Shown piece by piece: positions 25,640-37,544 of a DNA stretch of 64,000 nt; position 1 is the stretch's first letter, and each line of letters starts with the position of its first letter. Below the pieces are notes generated by a model. That model searched no databases. It was not told the DNA's origin and worked only from the letters and a program-made list of their open reading frames with translations. Where the stretch lies: assembly GCA_016617785.1 (NCBI GenBank), contig JADILM010000007.1:930001-994000 (forward strand), given 5' to 3'. Source of the stretch: Sporobolomyces roseus (lineage: Eukaryota > Basidiomycota > Microbotryomycetes > Sporidiobolales > Sporidiobolaceae). The translations under genes and the position numbers were made by a program.

Positions 25640-28600
25640 ATGGAAGGGTTAGAGATCAAACTGGAAGCGTGGGGAGGAAATCCGTGGCCTGGAGGAAACA
25701 CAGACGCAGTGATGAATGCTGGCATGGATCTTGAGCGAGTGAGACCTAGTATGAAAGCGCTTGGAAAACGCAAAGCTGTCGTCACCGAATTCGAAGAGGT
25801 GAGCCTTTCTCTCCTGATCATCTTCCCTGATACGTATCGCTGACCGAGAATCGACTGATATGACAGCAGAAGCACGGCAGAATGCTCGAGGTTCTAGCAA
25901 AGAACGAGGGTTTCGCCTCCGAACCGAGTTCGTCGACTCGACAACTTCCGACTCCAGCTCCTACTCCCACAGACTCCGCTAGCTCTACCTTCCCTTCGAC
26001 CTCTTCAACCTCCATCTTCAGTAGACCCCAGAGTCCCTCTCGTAACGAGAAGAAAACCAGACTAGCGACCCCTACGCACGATTTCGCAAGCCTTCCTCCT
26101 CTCCCGCCTCCATCACCTCGATCTTTCCTCCCGCTCGATAGCCTCGTGCCAGCCGGCACTATCCTCTTCGACGACTACGAGCTCAACCAGGACTGCCAGG
26201 TCGAAATTGCGGAAGATGGGTGGATTCGCTTCTCACCGGATTTACTTGCCAAAGTTCCGAGTTCCTCATCGACTTCCGCAGTCGAACCTCTCGTCGATGA
26301 ACCTTCGCAAACTCCCTCGAAAGGGAAGAAACGCGGACGAGCGAAAGGAGGAAAGGCGAATCCCGTCAAGAAACCAAGAGTCGAACGAGACAGAACTCTC
26401 GAGCATCTCGCCGACTGCTCACAAGCTCTCGTCTGTTGCGCGACGATTCGCATGCTCGGAACTCAAGCCATCGTACGGATCTACCTGGTTCCTCGCGATT
26501 CGCCCACACTCGCAAAACACGCACTCGGTAATCGCCTTCCGAAACGTCCTTCACTTCCCACTATTCGCTCTCTACTTCATTCCATTCGTAGCCATCAAGA
26601 GGAATGGGACGGATTAGTCGTTGAGGGAGGGATCCCTAAGTTTATGGACGAATCGGATCAGCGATCTTTACTCGAGCTGTTCCATGAGGTCGAGATCCCT
26701 TGTGAACGCGGATTCGATGAACTTGAGGCATCGCAGGACATCAAGGATCGCTTGTGGTTACAACTGAGTGAACAGTCGGACGAGATCACGACGGATTTGT
26801 TCCCGTATCAACGAGTTAGTCGCTCTCTCGTCGTTTCTGGTGCTCACTCGCTGATCCCAGATATTCTCTTTCCGAATAGGCTTCTGTAGCCAAGATGCTT
26901 GCCCGAGAGCTTGCTCCTCAGCTTACGACACCGCCAACTTACCTCGAACAGAGAAGCAACATCGATCCAACGAAATCTCTTTACGTCTCGCTCAATGGCG
27001 ACGTTTGTCTCGCTCCGTCCCCTCTTCGCGAACCGAAAGGAGGAATCCTCGCCGAAGATATGGGAGTTGGCAAATCGCTCATGGTCCTCGCTCTCATCAT
27101 GTCGACTCGATCTGAACTTCCTTGCCTTCACGGCATATCGACTTATCGAGACAGCTCCCATCCTTGTCCTCAGCCTCTCCTCCTCACCCATCAATCTTGC
27201 GACTATCCTTTCAAAGCCGAAAAGAACGAAGGTCTCAGAATGCGACCCAGAGTCCCTGAAATGCTGTTTGGAGCTCTCGCAGTCGCATCGGTGGTCGAAC
27301 TCGCTCAGCACGAAGCAAAATTGGAGGAACAACGCAAATCTGACCTCGAAGAATCTCTCCGACCTCGACTACTACCGTCACTTCGCGATCTCATGGTCAC
27401 TTTCATCAAGACCTCTCATTACCCGATTCGATATCCTCATGACGACCCTTTCCTCAAGGGAAGCGGTCTCCTCGACACTCTCGAGACTTCACCTCCCTTC
27501 TATCGTCTCTACCCTAGTCAAGATCAGCTCGATTCGCGCGAAGGGAGGCGAGGAGGTATTCGACCCCTCAAGATCGTCGTTGCGGCAACGACATTACTAG
27601 TCGTACCTACCGACCTCGTTCGCCAATGGGGGCTCGAAATGGAGAAACACCTCGCGTCAGGGTCCCTCAGAGTTCTCACTCTTCGTACCTCGAAAGACGA
27701 GTTCAAATCAGCGGAGGAGATGGCGAAGTACGATGTAGTTCTCATGTCAGTCGCAAGATTTACCGATGCAGCAGAGACGGACGATCGCTCATTGAGGGGT
27801 GTACACTGGAAAAGGTTGGCCGTTGATGAAGGTCACGTCTTGTCATCGGCCAATCTTACGAGGAAATTGGCTGAAGAGGTGAGTCACTCTTCGTCTGTTT
27901 CTCCAGTGATAGCTGGCGCTGATCGTCAAACCACAACCAGCTTCGTTGCGAGTCTCGCTGGGCCGTATCCGGAACTCCTTCGACCAATCTACGAGGAGCG
28001 TCTGTCGATGGCAAGCTCGCAGCAGCATCGACAGTGATTGGAGGAGGACGAGAAGACCTCGATCGACTAGGACAGATCTACTCCCGCTTCCTCCGTCACC
28101 CAGCTCTCCCCAAACCCTCTTCACTTCGAGATGTAGTCGGTCAATATCCGAGTCGTCTCGCCGACGTCTTCAACAACTCCATCGTCCGTCACCGAACCAA
28201 TCTCGTCGCTCCTCTCCTTACCCTGCCGCCTCTTTCTGTCAACGTTAAATATGTCGAGATGGAGGAGGCCGAAAGAAAGATGTACAACGCTTTGACGGCG
28301 ATCTTCGCTTCGAATGCGATTCAAAGTCAACGGAAAGATCAAGACTACTTCTTTCACAAGGCGAACGCTGGACCGCTCAAAAGCCTCTGCTCGAATTTGG
28401 CAACGGCTTCGACGTTCTTCGCATCAGACGAGATTGGAACTCGATTGAGGGAAGGAGCGGGATGGGCTCTCGAGCGCTTGGAGTCACACAAAGCTTCGAA
28501 ATGGACTGAAGAAGACAAGGAGGGGTTACGAAAGGTGATCAAGGTGATGAAAGAGGCTTACGAGGATAGGGAGTGGAATTTGGTGGTTCAAGACGTTTCG

Positions 28601-29713
28601 GTTGCAGTCGAGGTCGAGGGTCTTAGTGATGAGATGATCAGGGCTTTCGGAGGAGTGACGGCCTCAAGGAATCCACTCAAGCGTTCTCTCCTTTCCCTCT
28701 CGTCGTTGGTTCGCCTTCGTCAAGATCTCAAGGAGTTACGACACACCGACGTCAAAGGGTGGAACGATGCAGAGGAACTCGAGGAGGAGCTGTTGACGTT
28801 CGAAGCTAGGAGGAAGAGGTTCGACATTGAAATCGCGAGTCGGAAATCGAAGGAGGAAGAAGTCATCTCAGTCTTCAAGAAACGAAGCAAGAGGGACGTT
28901 ACTCCTCTCGCTCCTCTCCCCTTCGACTCAATCTTCGGCAAGACTCAGCTCATTCGCACGTCAAGTGGCAAGATCAACTATCTCCTCGACCAATTCCGTA
29001 CCTTCCCCGACGAAAAGTTCATCGTCTTCTCCTCGTCGAATGTCGATCTACTCTTTGCGAATCTTTCCGAGGCTCTCGACTTGTTCGGTATTCCTCACAT
29101 CGTCTTCGCTGGATCCCACGCTCGAGCTGGTGCTGATCGAGGCGCTAAAGCTCTACGATTCAACTCGACTTCGGCTAAGGAGGTTCAAGTCATCCTCGTC
29201 GACGTTGAAAAGGGAGGCCGTGGTGTCGGTCTTACGGCAGCATCAAGGGTGATTATGCTCGAGCCAATCTGGAAACCCGACTTGGAATTGCAAGCTACGA
29301 AGCGAGCCCACCGTCTAGGGTGAGTGGACCTGATTGCTTTCGCCTCTTTTCAATAGCTGACCTTTCGTATTCACGCCGCAGACAAACGAAACCAGTCGAT
29401 CTTCAGATTCTCATCGTCAAGGATACTTATGAAGATGCGTTGTTTAAGCGCAGGGGTGACATCGCGCCAGGAGGTAAGATCGCTTCATTCTCTCGCTCTT
29501 GCAAGTCTCGCTGACAAGCTCACCCTCTGAGTAGACTTCTCGAAGAAGGTCAAGGTTCCAGAACAAGATGTTTCACTTCGCAACACACTCCAGTCCGCTC
29601 AATACCTAGAACCGACGCTGCGAGCGAAGGAAGGGGAACCAGTCTCGAAAGCTTTGTTAGATCCCCCGGTTCTCCTCATTACAGATGGAGGTCATGACGT
29701 TTCTCGAGATTGA
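25640..29713 (+). CDS. SNF2-family ATPase, Rad5/Rad16-like group, without visible RING or HIRAN domain
   Basis: A large superfamily-2 ATPase of the SNF2 class, expected to move along or remodel DNA or chromatin. The N-terminal third is Ser/Thr/Pro-rich with a basic patch (GKKRGRAKGGKANPVKKPR). Helicase motifs in order: motif I GGILAEDMGVGKS (about 27040, Ser where Thr is usual), Ia region LLVVPTDLVRQW, motif II VDEGH (about 27820), motif III WAVSGTPSTNL after the intron at about 27879-27940, and a C-terminal lobe with KFIVFSSS, DVEKGGRGVGLTAASRVI (motif V) and ATKRAHRLGQTKPV (motif VI). DEGH in motif II is typical of the Rad5/Rad16 group. Between the lobes there is a charged helical insert instead of a RING finger. 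Introns also fall at about 25799-25866, 26815-26880, 29321-29382 and 29474-29535. It ends at the TGA at 29711-29713, about 95 bp before the truncated H2A copy. Confidence 0.88.
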
Positions 29714-29807
29714 TCCTAAGGGTGTCGTTGCTTTTTGAGTACTCTTTCTTTGTTGTTGTCGTCGAAATCGATCAGTTTTGCTTTGTCACTTTCCGCTTCT
29801 TCCTCAG

Positions 29808-30431
29808 TTCCCTCCCGCTCGTATCCGTCGTTACTTGAAGAAGGGTAGGTTCTCGAATCGTTTGACTGCTGGTGCTCCCGTGTTCATGGCTGCAGTTCTC
29901 GAATATCTCGTGAGATTTCAGATTCTCACTTTTCTCTCTCTTTCGCACCAGCTGACTCTCAACTCCGCTAAAAACAACAGGTCACCGAGATTATAGAGCT
30001 CGCGGGGAACGCCTCTCGAGACAACCGCAAGAAGCGCATAGTACCTCGTTACATTCAAGTGAGCTTTCTCTCAATAACTTTTTTTGCGAAATTAAACTCA
30101 TTTTTCACTCGTTCCCGTTCTTAGCTCGCTGTTCGCAACGACGATGAGTTGAATCGTCTCCTCGGCAACGTTACGATCTCACAAGGTGAGTCCACTCCCT
30201 CTTGAATTCCAATCAAGCTCTCAACTGATTCCCTCTTTGACCTCCCTCGAATAATCTTTAGGAGGAGTTCTTCCTCACATCGCTCCTGAATTGCTTCCCG
30301 CTGCTAGGAAACACAAGTCACAAGACAAGGAAAAGAAGAAGAAGCAGAGGAAGAAGCGAGTTCAAGCTGCTGATTCCGACGATGAGCAACAAGCTCAAAA
30401 TGGTGGTGCTGCCGAATCAACTGAATACTGA
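29808..30431 (+). pseudogene. 5'-truncated copy of a histone H2A-like gene
   Basis: Three introns separate exons that read [48 protein letters not shown] and [13 protein letters not shown], the histone H2A fold from the start of helix 1 to the docking region, followed by a Lys-rich then acidic tail ending at the TGA at 30429-30431. The copy at 37646-38494 on the other strand is almost identical from this exon onward. Homology stops exactly at the acceptor before FPPAR: the exons encoding the N-terminal tail are absent here, because the sequence immediately upstream is the end of the SNF2 gene. There is no in-frame ATG start before the fold. I therefore call it a truncated copy. It could still be expressed if an unrecognised upstream exon exists, but I found none. 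Confidence 0.65.
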
Positions 30432-30530
30432 ATATAGCTCTCCCTTCCTCTCGCTTCAACATCTCTCGCTTTCTTTGCTTTCCTTCACTGTCTCTCTCTG
30501 TAATAGTTCTGTCGTAGATCCGTGCTTGTC
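29808..30530 (+). repeat. Left arm of a 0.72-kb inverted repeat (H2A-like gene body plus 3' flank)
   Basis: This arm pairs with 37545-38269 read on the opposite strand. Similarity covers exons, introns and about 100 bp past the stop codon. It is highest in the second half: the whole 75-nt last intron is identical between arms. The first intron of the arm and the sequence after about 30530 have diverged. The arms are separated by about 7 kb holding two genes. Confidence 0.85.
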
Positions 30531-30675
30531 GAATCGCAATATACTCCGGAAATTAGCTCATACTCTCTAAATTTCAAGAGATCTTTACAACACTAGATAC
30601 AGAGACGAGAGGACCAAAGTAGACGCAATAGGCTAAGAAAGCAAGAGGAGAAAACGTCTAAAGCTTCTTCGTCAT

Positions 30676-33216
30676 CTATCTCCTCGATTTCCCGCTCTCG
30701 CTTCGCTTCCTCATCGGAGTTCTATCCGGTGACGGTGGCGTGATTACCGAGTTGAATGAGTTGTTCGATTTTGTCCTCGATAGATCCAAGCTTGAACGAG
30801 GAGTGTTGAAGCCATTCGCAGCGTTGGCGAGGGTCGAGTCCGATAGCCCTAATCCTGCCATCGACGATCCTCCAGAACGACCGCTCATTTGGGAGAGATT
30901 GTCCATCGACGTTCGATACTTGAGTGAGCGCGAGGATTCGGGTGAACCGTCGAGAGTCCGGTCCGTGTCGAATCTTACGGAGAGTGGTCGAGACGAAGGA
31001 CTGCTAGGTGGAGAAGCGGAGAGAGGAGGAGGTAACGACGAGAAGGAACCGAACGAGGTTGAGCGTTGAGATGCAGGGCGAGGTGTTTGATGTCGAGAGG
31101 CAGAGTTGGAAGAGGCGGAAAGTCGGGGTGAGCGAGCTCTTTGGGTCGAAGCAGTTGAAGAAGAGAAGGAAAGGTCGTTGCGTTCGAGAGCATAGGGTCT
31201 CTGCATCTCGCCATTGGAAGGAGTAGGTGGATGTACTGAGACGGAGGGGTTCTGATTCTCTCGAATTGAATCGGATCGAGGTGCGGAAGAAGTGGTCGAA
31301 GTCGAAGGAGCTATCGAAGCGGTATCGAGGGAAGATTGCCGTTGTGGAGGATTCTTGTTCTTGGATCGAGTGAAGGATCGAATAGACCATGCTGCTTTCT
31401 TCGCTTGAGGTCGTTGCAAGAGGTTCTTCTCCGGAGTCGGAAGCTGATTAACATTCTCCCTCGTTTCCCTCCTCGATTCGGCATAAGTCGGTCTTGGAGT
31501 GTTTGGTTTCCCCTTCACTCCAGAGTGAGCGTGCCACGCTCCTCGACCCGTCATCGGCGTCTCCGGTTGAACATTGAAAATCGATTCGACGATGTCTTGT
31601 GCATTCCGTTCTCCCAATTGACAACCACTGTAACCCATCGCTGCCGCACCCGAGTGATCTGCAGACGCAGGCGGATGCCAACCTTTCCTCCTCCCGTTCG
31701 GTCCGACGATCTTGTTCTCATTTCTCGCTTTTTGCTGTTTCCTTGCTTGGTCCGTCAAGCTATTGAGTGATTCTCCTTTCGATGGCGAGCGAGAACTCTC
31801 ATCGAGTGAGGTAGGGCTACTTGTGATGGAGGAGGTAGAGGAAGCGGTACGGGACATTTGGAGAGAGGAAGGGCTGAATCCGGCCGTGTGACTGTTGGGG
31901 GTTCTTCGGGGCGAGGAAGAGACTGCAGAACAGGTGATATCGTCAGCCAAGATCAGAGCTATGAATTGAAAGCAGTGCTTACGAGAAGCTGTAGACCGAT
32001 TCATCGGAGAGTTGCGAGAGCTGCTTGAATGGGACTTGGTGCCGCTCGAAGTCGATGTCACCCGACCGTTGACGAGTTGTGGACTACAAGGAGGCGAGTC
32101 AGACCAGAGGAAACTAAGAGCAAGAGAGTATTGACATACGCAATGTAATGGTTCTCCCCCTCAAGAAACTCCATCTTGACTGTGATTCTCAAAATCGAAT
32201 TCGTCTTGCAGTTTCCCAGTAAGAATCTTCTCGACTTTACTTCTTTCCCTACGAACTGACTCAAGTCAAGGTTGACCTCTCCGATCTTCTCTTCTGCTTG
32301 ATGATGACCATTAGAATCGATTCCTTCTTGCTTGATCGAGATCTTGAACGATGAAGGTTGTAGGAGGTAACGATGATTCGTCGGGTTCTGTCGAGCCGAG
32401 ATTTGAACGGGACAGACGATAGTACGTTCGAAGGTTGCGGTGTGAGATCGGAGAGGGACGAAATTCGTTGTTCCTTTCGGTTCGAGGCGGTGATGAGAAT
32501 TCGCTTCGGGAACCGGTGAATGGAAGGTTTCTCCTCCTCCTCTCCTTCGATTCAATGCACTATCTTCACCTCCGTTTTGATGAGGTCCGGATATTGATGG
32601 TGAGGCAGCCCAGGATGGAGTTGATGCAGAATCGGAAGTTCTCGTTCGAGTCGGTCGACTGAGGTTTGAGTCGTCGGCAGATTGGGTGCTAGTACGAGCG
32701 AAGGGAGAGTTGAAATGGATGGATTGTGGGACAGGGGTTCGATTCGGATTCGGCGTAGTTGTGTCGAGGTGAGGAGACATGATGGGACTGAGAATGTTCG
32801 GTGATCGCACTCCCTCGTTTCCACTGCTTGTGTTTCCTCCAGGTGAATGTGATCTCGAAGTCTCTAGCTTGTTGTGATCTCCGAGAGCGCTGTCGACGAG
32901 AGCATTGACGGGTTGGAGTAGGCGTCGACCTGCCTCGGCGAAATGTTGTGAAAGATGATTGTTATCGTCCGCCCGAGTGACGAGGGATTCAGCGTATTGG
33001 GTGACGGCTACTCCATGAGTCGTCGCATCTTTGAAGTGCCATTTCAATCTGAATTTGGCATCACGAAGAGGGACTGTGAACAAAATACATCGGTCATTCA
33101 TCATTTTTTGCGAGAGAGATGAAGAGAGGGAGCTTACCTTGTAAGAGCTCGTGTATCTTGATCTCTGCAGCAAAAGTAGAGTGTTTCCCAAACCCTAGCG
33201 AGTCTATCAGTCCCAT
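30676..33216 (-). CDS. NT-C2 domain protein (EEIG1/EHBP1-type N-terminal C2), Ser-rich C-terminus
   Basis: The protein starts MGLIDSLGFGKHSTFAAEIK (ATG at 33214-33216) and reads IHELLQ joined to VPLRDAKFRLKWHFKDATTH, the opening strands of an NT-C2 domain, a membrane- or protein-binding C2 variant at the N-terminus of EEIG1 and EHBP1 proteins. The domain is split by a disordered insert of about 150 residues (32560-32950, SPGGNTSSGNEG onward) and resumes with FVPLRSHTATFERTI, GEVNLDLSQFVG, SRRFLLGNCKTNSILRITVK and MEFLEGENHYIA. Introns at about 32084-32139 and 31921-31980 connect to a long Ser/Arg/Pro-rich tail ending in KRRSESGKSRR-like basic sequence near 30676. Fungal NT-C2 proteins are poorly studied; a role at membranes or the actin/endocytic system is inferred from the family only. 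Confidence 0.82.
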
Positions 33217-33580
33217 CTTGCTGAGTTACGAGGAGGTTCGGAGATGCGAGACCGAAGAAGAAGGGAGGAGGAGAAGATGAGTGCTAGTTGATCGAGTGAG
33301 CGTGCAGTCTAGTTATCTTCGTGCTTGAATCATGGCGAGCATGCTGGACGAGTAGAGCGGGTGAACGGTGGAAAGGAGAGTTGAGGGAACTTGAAACTGA
33401 TCATGAATCGACTTTCACAATTCTGTGGAAATTGGTTCAAGGGACTGTCACTCAGATACATCGTCGTTTCGTGCGCTAGATACGTCCGAAGCGCTCAGAG
33501 CGAGCCGTCGAATTTCGACAATTTTCAGGTCGATCAACAACGAGATTTCTCGCTCTTACTCTCCTTCACTTCCATCAAGG
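33217..33580. promoter_or_regulatory. Divergent promoter region NT-C2 gene / Zn2Cys6 regulator
   Basis: About 365 bp between the two start codons, located inside the inverted-repeat spacer. A purine-rich stretch occurs at 33240-33280 on the + strand. No repeated regulator site was recognised by eye. Confidence 0.5.
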
Positions 33581-36500
33581 ATGCTGCCGTCCATGCTGGG
33601 ACAGCCTAACGCTCTGTTCAATGGTCCAAACTACCCACCGAGCGGATCCAACAGTGTCACTCCAAACCCTTCAATCCCTCAACCGATCGCTGCCAATTCT
33701 CCAGCTCTCAGCACCTCATCGAAACGCAAAGGTTCACAAGCTGGAGAAGAAGGATCTACAGCGAAGAAGCGAAAGGGTAAAGCGAAAGCGAAGGAGGAAG
33801 GAAGTGGAGGAGATGAAAGCGATGAAGATGGAAAGGGCGAAGGCAAGAAGAAACGGAATAGAATGGCTTTGAGTTGCAAGGAGTGCAAGGTGAGCTCAGT
33901 CTTGCTATACCTCAGTCAGAATAGACCGGTGGAATTGACGAATCGCTTTGTTTCGAAACTATCGCAGAGACGGAAAATCAAGGTTAGTCGTCTCTCTTCT
34001 CGCCGGGACGCTCGAATAGTCAGCTGAATGAGTCCAAAGTACAGTGTGATCGTGTTATGCCCGTGTGCGGTAACTGCTCGAGTGAGTCTCGCTCCGAAAT
34101 CGATGCTGTATTCAGCGATTTTCGCTAAACAAGTCCTTTGCCCGCAGAACGAGGAAAACCTGGAGACTGTTCATGGGACCTATTTCAGCCAGCGAACGAC
34201 GCTTTCCTGCCCCCAACGATCGCTCGAACAAGCGAACTCGAAACTTTGGCAGCAAGATTGGCTCACGTCGAAACCTACCTCAAGACTTTGCCTCCCAACT
34301 TTGCTTTATTCAGGCCTCACGTCCCTATCGCCGCTTCTCCTCGTACACCCGCAGAAGGAACGCCGCAAGAGAACACCTCGAGACCGGAGAAAGAAGCAGA
34401 GGATGCTTACTCTGATGTGCGAAACTATTCCCTTGACAGTCGAACGAACTGATACGAAGCTGACTCGTCTCGAATCTGCAGACCGAAGACGCAGCTGTCA
34501 CTCTCGAGAACGGTGTCTTCAACGGTCGTCTCGCTCTCGACAATGCTACGAAACCCGCTTATCCAGCAACTTCCGTCCCTTCATCCTCGACCTCTGCGAA
34601 TCCTTCTCGACCATTCATGGCACACGCTCCTTCATCCTATCCTCCCGGCGCTCGACCACCTCAACGATTCGGACCGCAACTCGAGCTCACGTCAGCGCTC
34701 ACCTGCATCGTTTCTCATTTACCAGCATCTTCCGGATTCTTCACTTCGACTTCTCTTCGCGCTCATCTCAATCTCGACTTCGAAGCGTCGCCTTCTTCCG
34801 CACACGACGCCTTCAGAACCGAGATCGATCGAATAATTCGAAGGCTTCCCGGTCGAGAAGCGACGCTTCATCTCGTCGATCGGTACTTTACGAGTGTCGC
34901 TTGGTTATTCAGGGTGGTACATGCGCCGAGCTTCAGAGCGGAAGTCGAGGCATTCCATAAGTTGTGCGACGAAGGAAGACAGACAGAAGTCGACATATTT
35001 TGGTTGAGTTTGCTATTCATGGTACATCCTCTTTCGCCGCTTCGCTCTTCGTTCACCGTCCTGACCTTAATCTGTACTCTTCAGGTACTCTGCCTAGCCA
35101 TCGATTCAACCCACTTCTCTCGTTCACCACTCGCTCTCGACCCTTCTCGCTCGAACGGTACCGGAACAACTCCAGCAGCTCTTCACGAACCTGGTCCTCT
35201 TAGCGCATACTCGCCAGCTCAATTGGAGGCGTTCCCTGAGAGATGGTTCGGAATTGCGATGAGAGCGATGCGACTAGGAGAGTGGGAAACTGTCCCTCGA
35301 ATTCGATCGATTCAGGTTCGTACTATTCGATTTATTAGGACCTGACCTCGCTTATACTCCATCTCGCATAGACGATCATCTTGTTCACGCAATACCTTCA
35401 ATTGAGTTCCAGCTCGAGAGGTCAACCCTCACAACTGGTGGTTTGGCTCGCAGGAGCAATTCGACTCGCTCAAGTTCTCGGCCTTCATCTCCTCGGCTCG
35501 AATCACGAGACGTACGCTGTACTACATCTCTCTGTGAGGCTGTGACTGATTGTTTGTCTATTCTAGTATGCCTCCTGAAGACCCAGCCTTTCCTCCAGGG
35601 CGAAGTTCAGTCAAAAGGGAGATGGCCAAACGATTATGGGCAGTCCTCGTGTACCAAGATGTGAGCTGCCCTCGATGTCCAACGAGTGGGATATAGGCTG
35701 ACGTTCTGAGATGCTCATAGTGGCTCGGAGCGAATTCTCGAAACCGATCTTACCTCATTTCGCCCTTACATTGTGAGTCCCCTTCGCTTAGAATCTTGCT
35801 TGAACGCTCGCTGATATACTCTTCCTCTCTCTACTCAGTCGACACCGACGATCCTCTCAATTTGAACGATTCCGATCTTTCTCCTTCGCAAACGACTTCG
35901 CTTTCGGCGCCTTCGACAGTACTAACCGATTCCACTGCGGACCGAGTCAGGATCGCTACTGCTCGCCAAGTCCGAGCTGTCTTTGATCGAGTTGTACTTT
36001 CCCACGACTCGAGCGCCGAAACGATTCAAGATCTCGACAAAGGGTTCCGAGATATCCTCGAAAGCTTGCCGGAGGGTTGGACATTCGCTGCAGATGAACA
36101 GGAACCTGCCATGGTCAAGTTCCAACGTCATTTTGTTCTGGAGGGACTGCACAACAGGGTGAGCTTTCCTTCTCCATCTCAACTTTGCGAGAAGAGATTG
36201 CTGACGGGAAACGGCGCGCTCCAGATCTTCCGATTACATCGTCCATTACTCTCGAAAGCGTCGAGGAACCCGAAATACAAGTTCTCCGCCGTGCGTGAAC
36301 TCTCAGGACTCATCAGATTCTTAGCCAATGTTGATGAATTCATTGATTTCCTCACAGGAAGCTTGCCTCAAATCTGCACGAGCGGTTGTGGTCTCGACTC
36401 ACAAGTACGTTAGACTCTACCTGACCTCTCGAGGAATGTATTTCTGACGATCGAAATGTACAGCATTCGAGAAGCGGTCGTCGACGTCCCTTACACCTTC

Positions 36501-37503
36501 TCTCATTGTCTCGGAGCGAGTCTCGTCTTGTTCAACGAGTCAGTTCGGTCCCTGTCAATGATTTGAGACGTATGAGCTAACATCGATCACCTGCAGTCTC
36601 TTTCAAGCGATCGACCACGACTTGTCAGCTCCCGAGATTGATTCCAAAATCGATACGCTTCAGCTGGCACTCGAGATCTTCTCTTCAAAACCGACTTCCC
36701 CTTCTCTCGGCGCCGTCGTCAAGCAAGGACAGCGAATCCTCTCTGGCTTGTTCCGTGAGGAGGAACGCAGGAGAACAGGACGAGCCGCTCGCGCGCTCAT
36801 GCTCGCTTCTTCGGGTGGAGTCGATGAGCTGGGAGTAGGAGAAGAGGAGGAGGAAACCGAAACGTTTGCCGAGGTTCTACAACGGATCGCTCGCAACCTC
36901 AACTCGGATTCAGCTCCTCATCGAGGAACTCCTCCTCCAACTCGCAACATCCCTTCGAAAGCATCTGCAGCACGTTTCACCTCTGCTACTTTCCCTCCCT
37001 CCGCTCCTTCGACTCTTCCTCCTTTCGACGAGCTCAGCGTTCCCGCCTCAGACCCTCCTTTCCAGAATCAAGTCCCAGATTTATCGAACGTACAGGGTTC
37101 TGTCGACGGAGGTCGACCCGTTCAGTCCGGATACGACTATCATCAAGATGCGCAAACTTGGCCATTCCCTCGACCGAGCAGTGCCGTCGATCCACTCTCT
37201 CTCCAATTCTTTCACGAACTCGACGTCGGCCTCCCTCTTCCTCACCTCGATTTCAGTCTAGGATCGGGTTCGAATATGAATATGGACGGAACAAACATGG
37301 TTGCTGATGCCGCGTCTTATTGGGGTGCTGGATCGAGAGCGGCAGAGTTCGCGGCGGAAGGAGGAGGCGTTGCGGGTGGAGACCAAGCGACGAACGGAGG
37401 AGGAGGAATGCAGCAACAGAACCTTGAGTGGACTAGTCAAGGACAGATTCAAGGAGATCCGACGGCGTGGTCTCTTGATAATCTCGGTTTAGGCGGTTGG
37501 TAG
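33581..37503 (+). CDS. Zn2Cys6 fungal transcription factor (with fungal_trans middle domain)
   Basis: A DNA-binding regulator. The ATG at 33581 begins MLPSMLGQPN. A basic and acidic low-complexity stretch (KRKGKAKAKEEG) precedes the zinc cluster, which is assembled across two or three exons: ALSCKECK, then RRKIKCDRVMPVCGNC, then SKRGKPGDCSWD, spacing C-x2-C-x6-C-x6-C-x2-C-x8-C. A leucine-containing helix follows (SELETLAARLAHVETYLKTL), typical of a dimerisation coiled coil. From about 34620 the fungal-specific transcription factor domain begins (HLVDRYFTSVAWLFRVVHAP) and continues through several exons to about 36620. The C-terminal 290 residues are Ser/Pro/Gly-rich and presumably activating, ending GLGGW. 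Target genes are unknown; the gene lies wholly between the H2A-like inverted repeats. Confidence 0.87.
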
Positions 37504-37544
37504 AAACGAGGGTGATTCGAATCGAAGTACAGAGTTTTGGACAT

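Noticed and set aside
29640..29830. Possible fusion of the SNF2 ATPase to the downstream H2A-like fold
   Set aside because: The SNF2 frame ends with TGA at 29711-29713, and no reasonable donor before it would join the acceptor at 29807 in frame.
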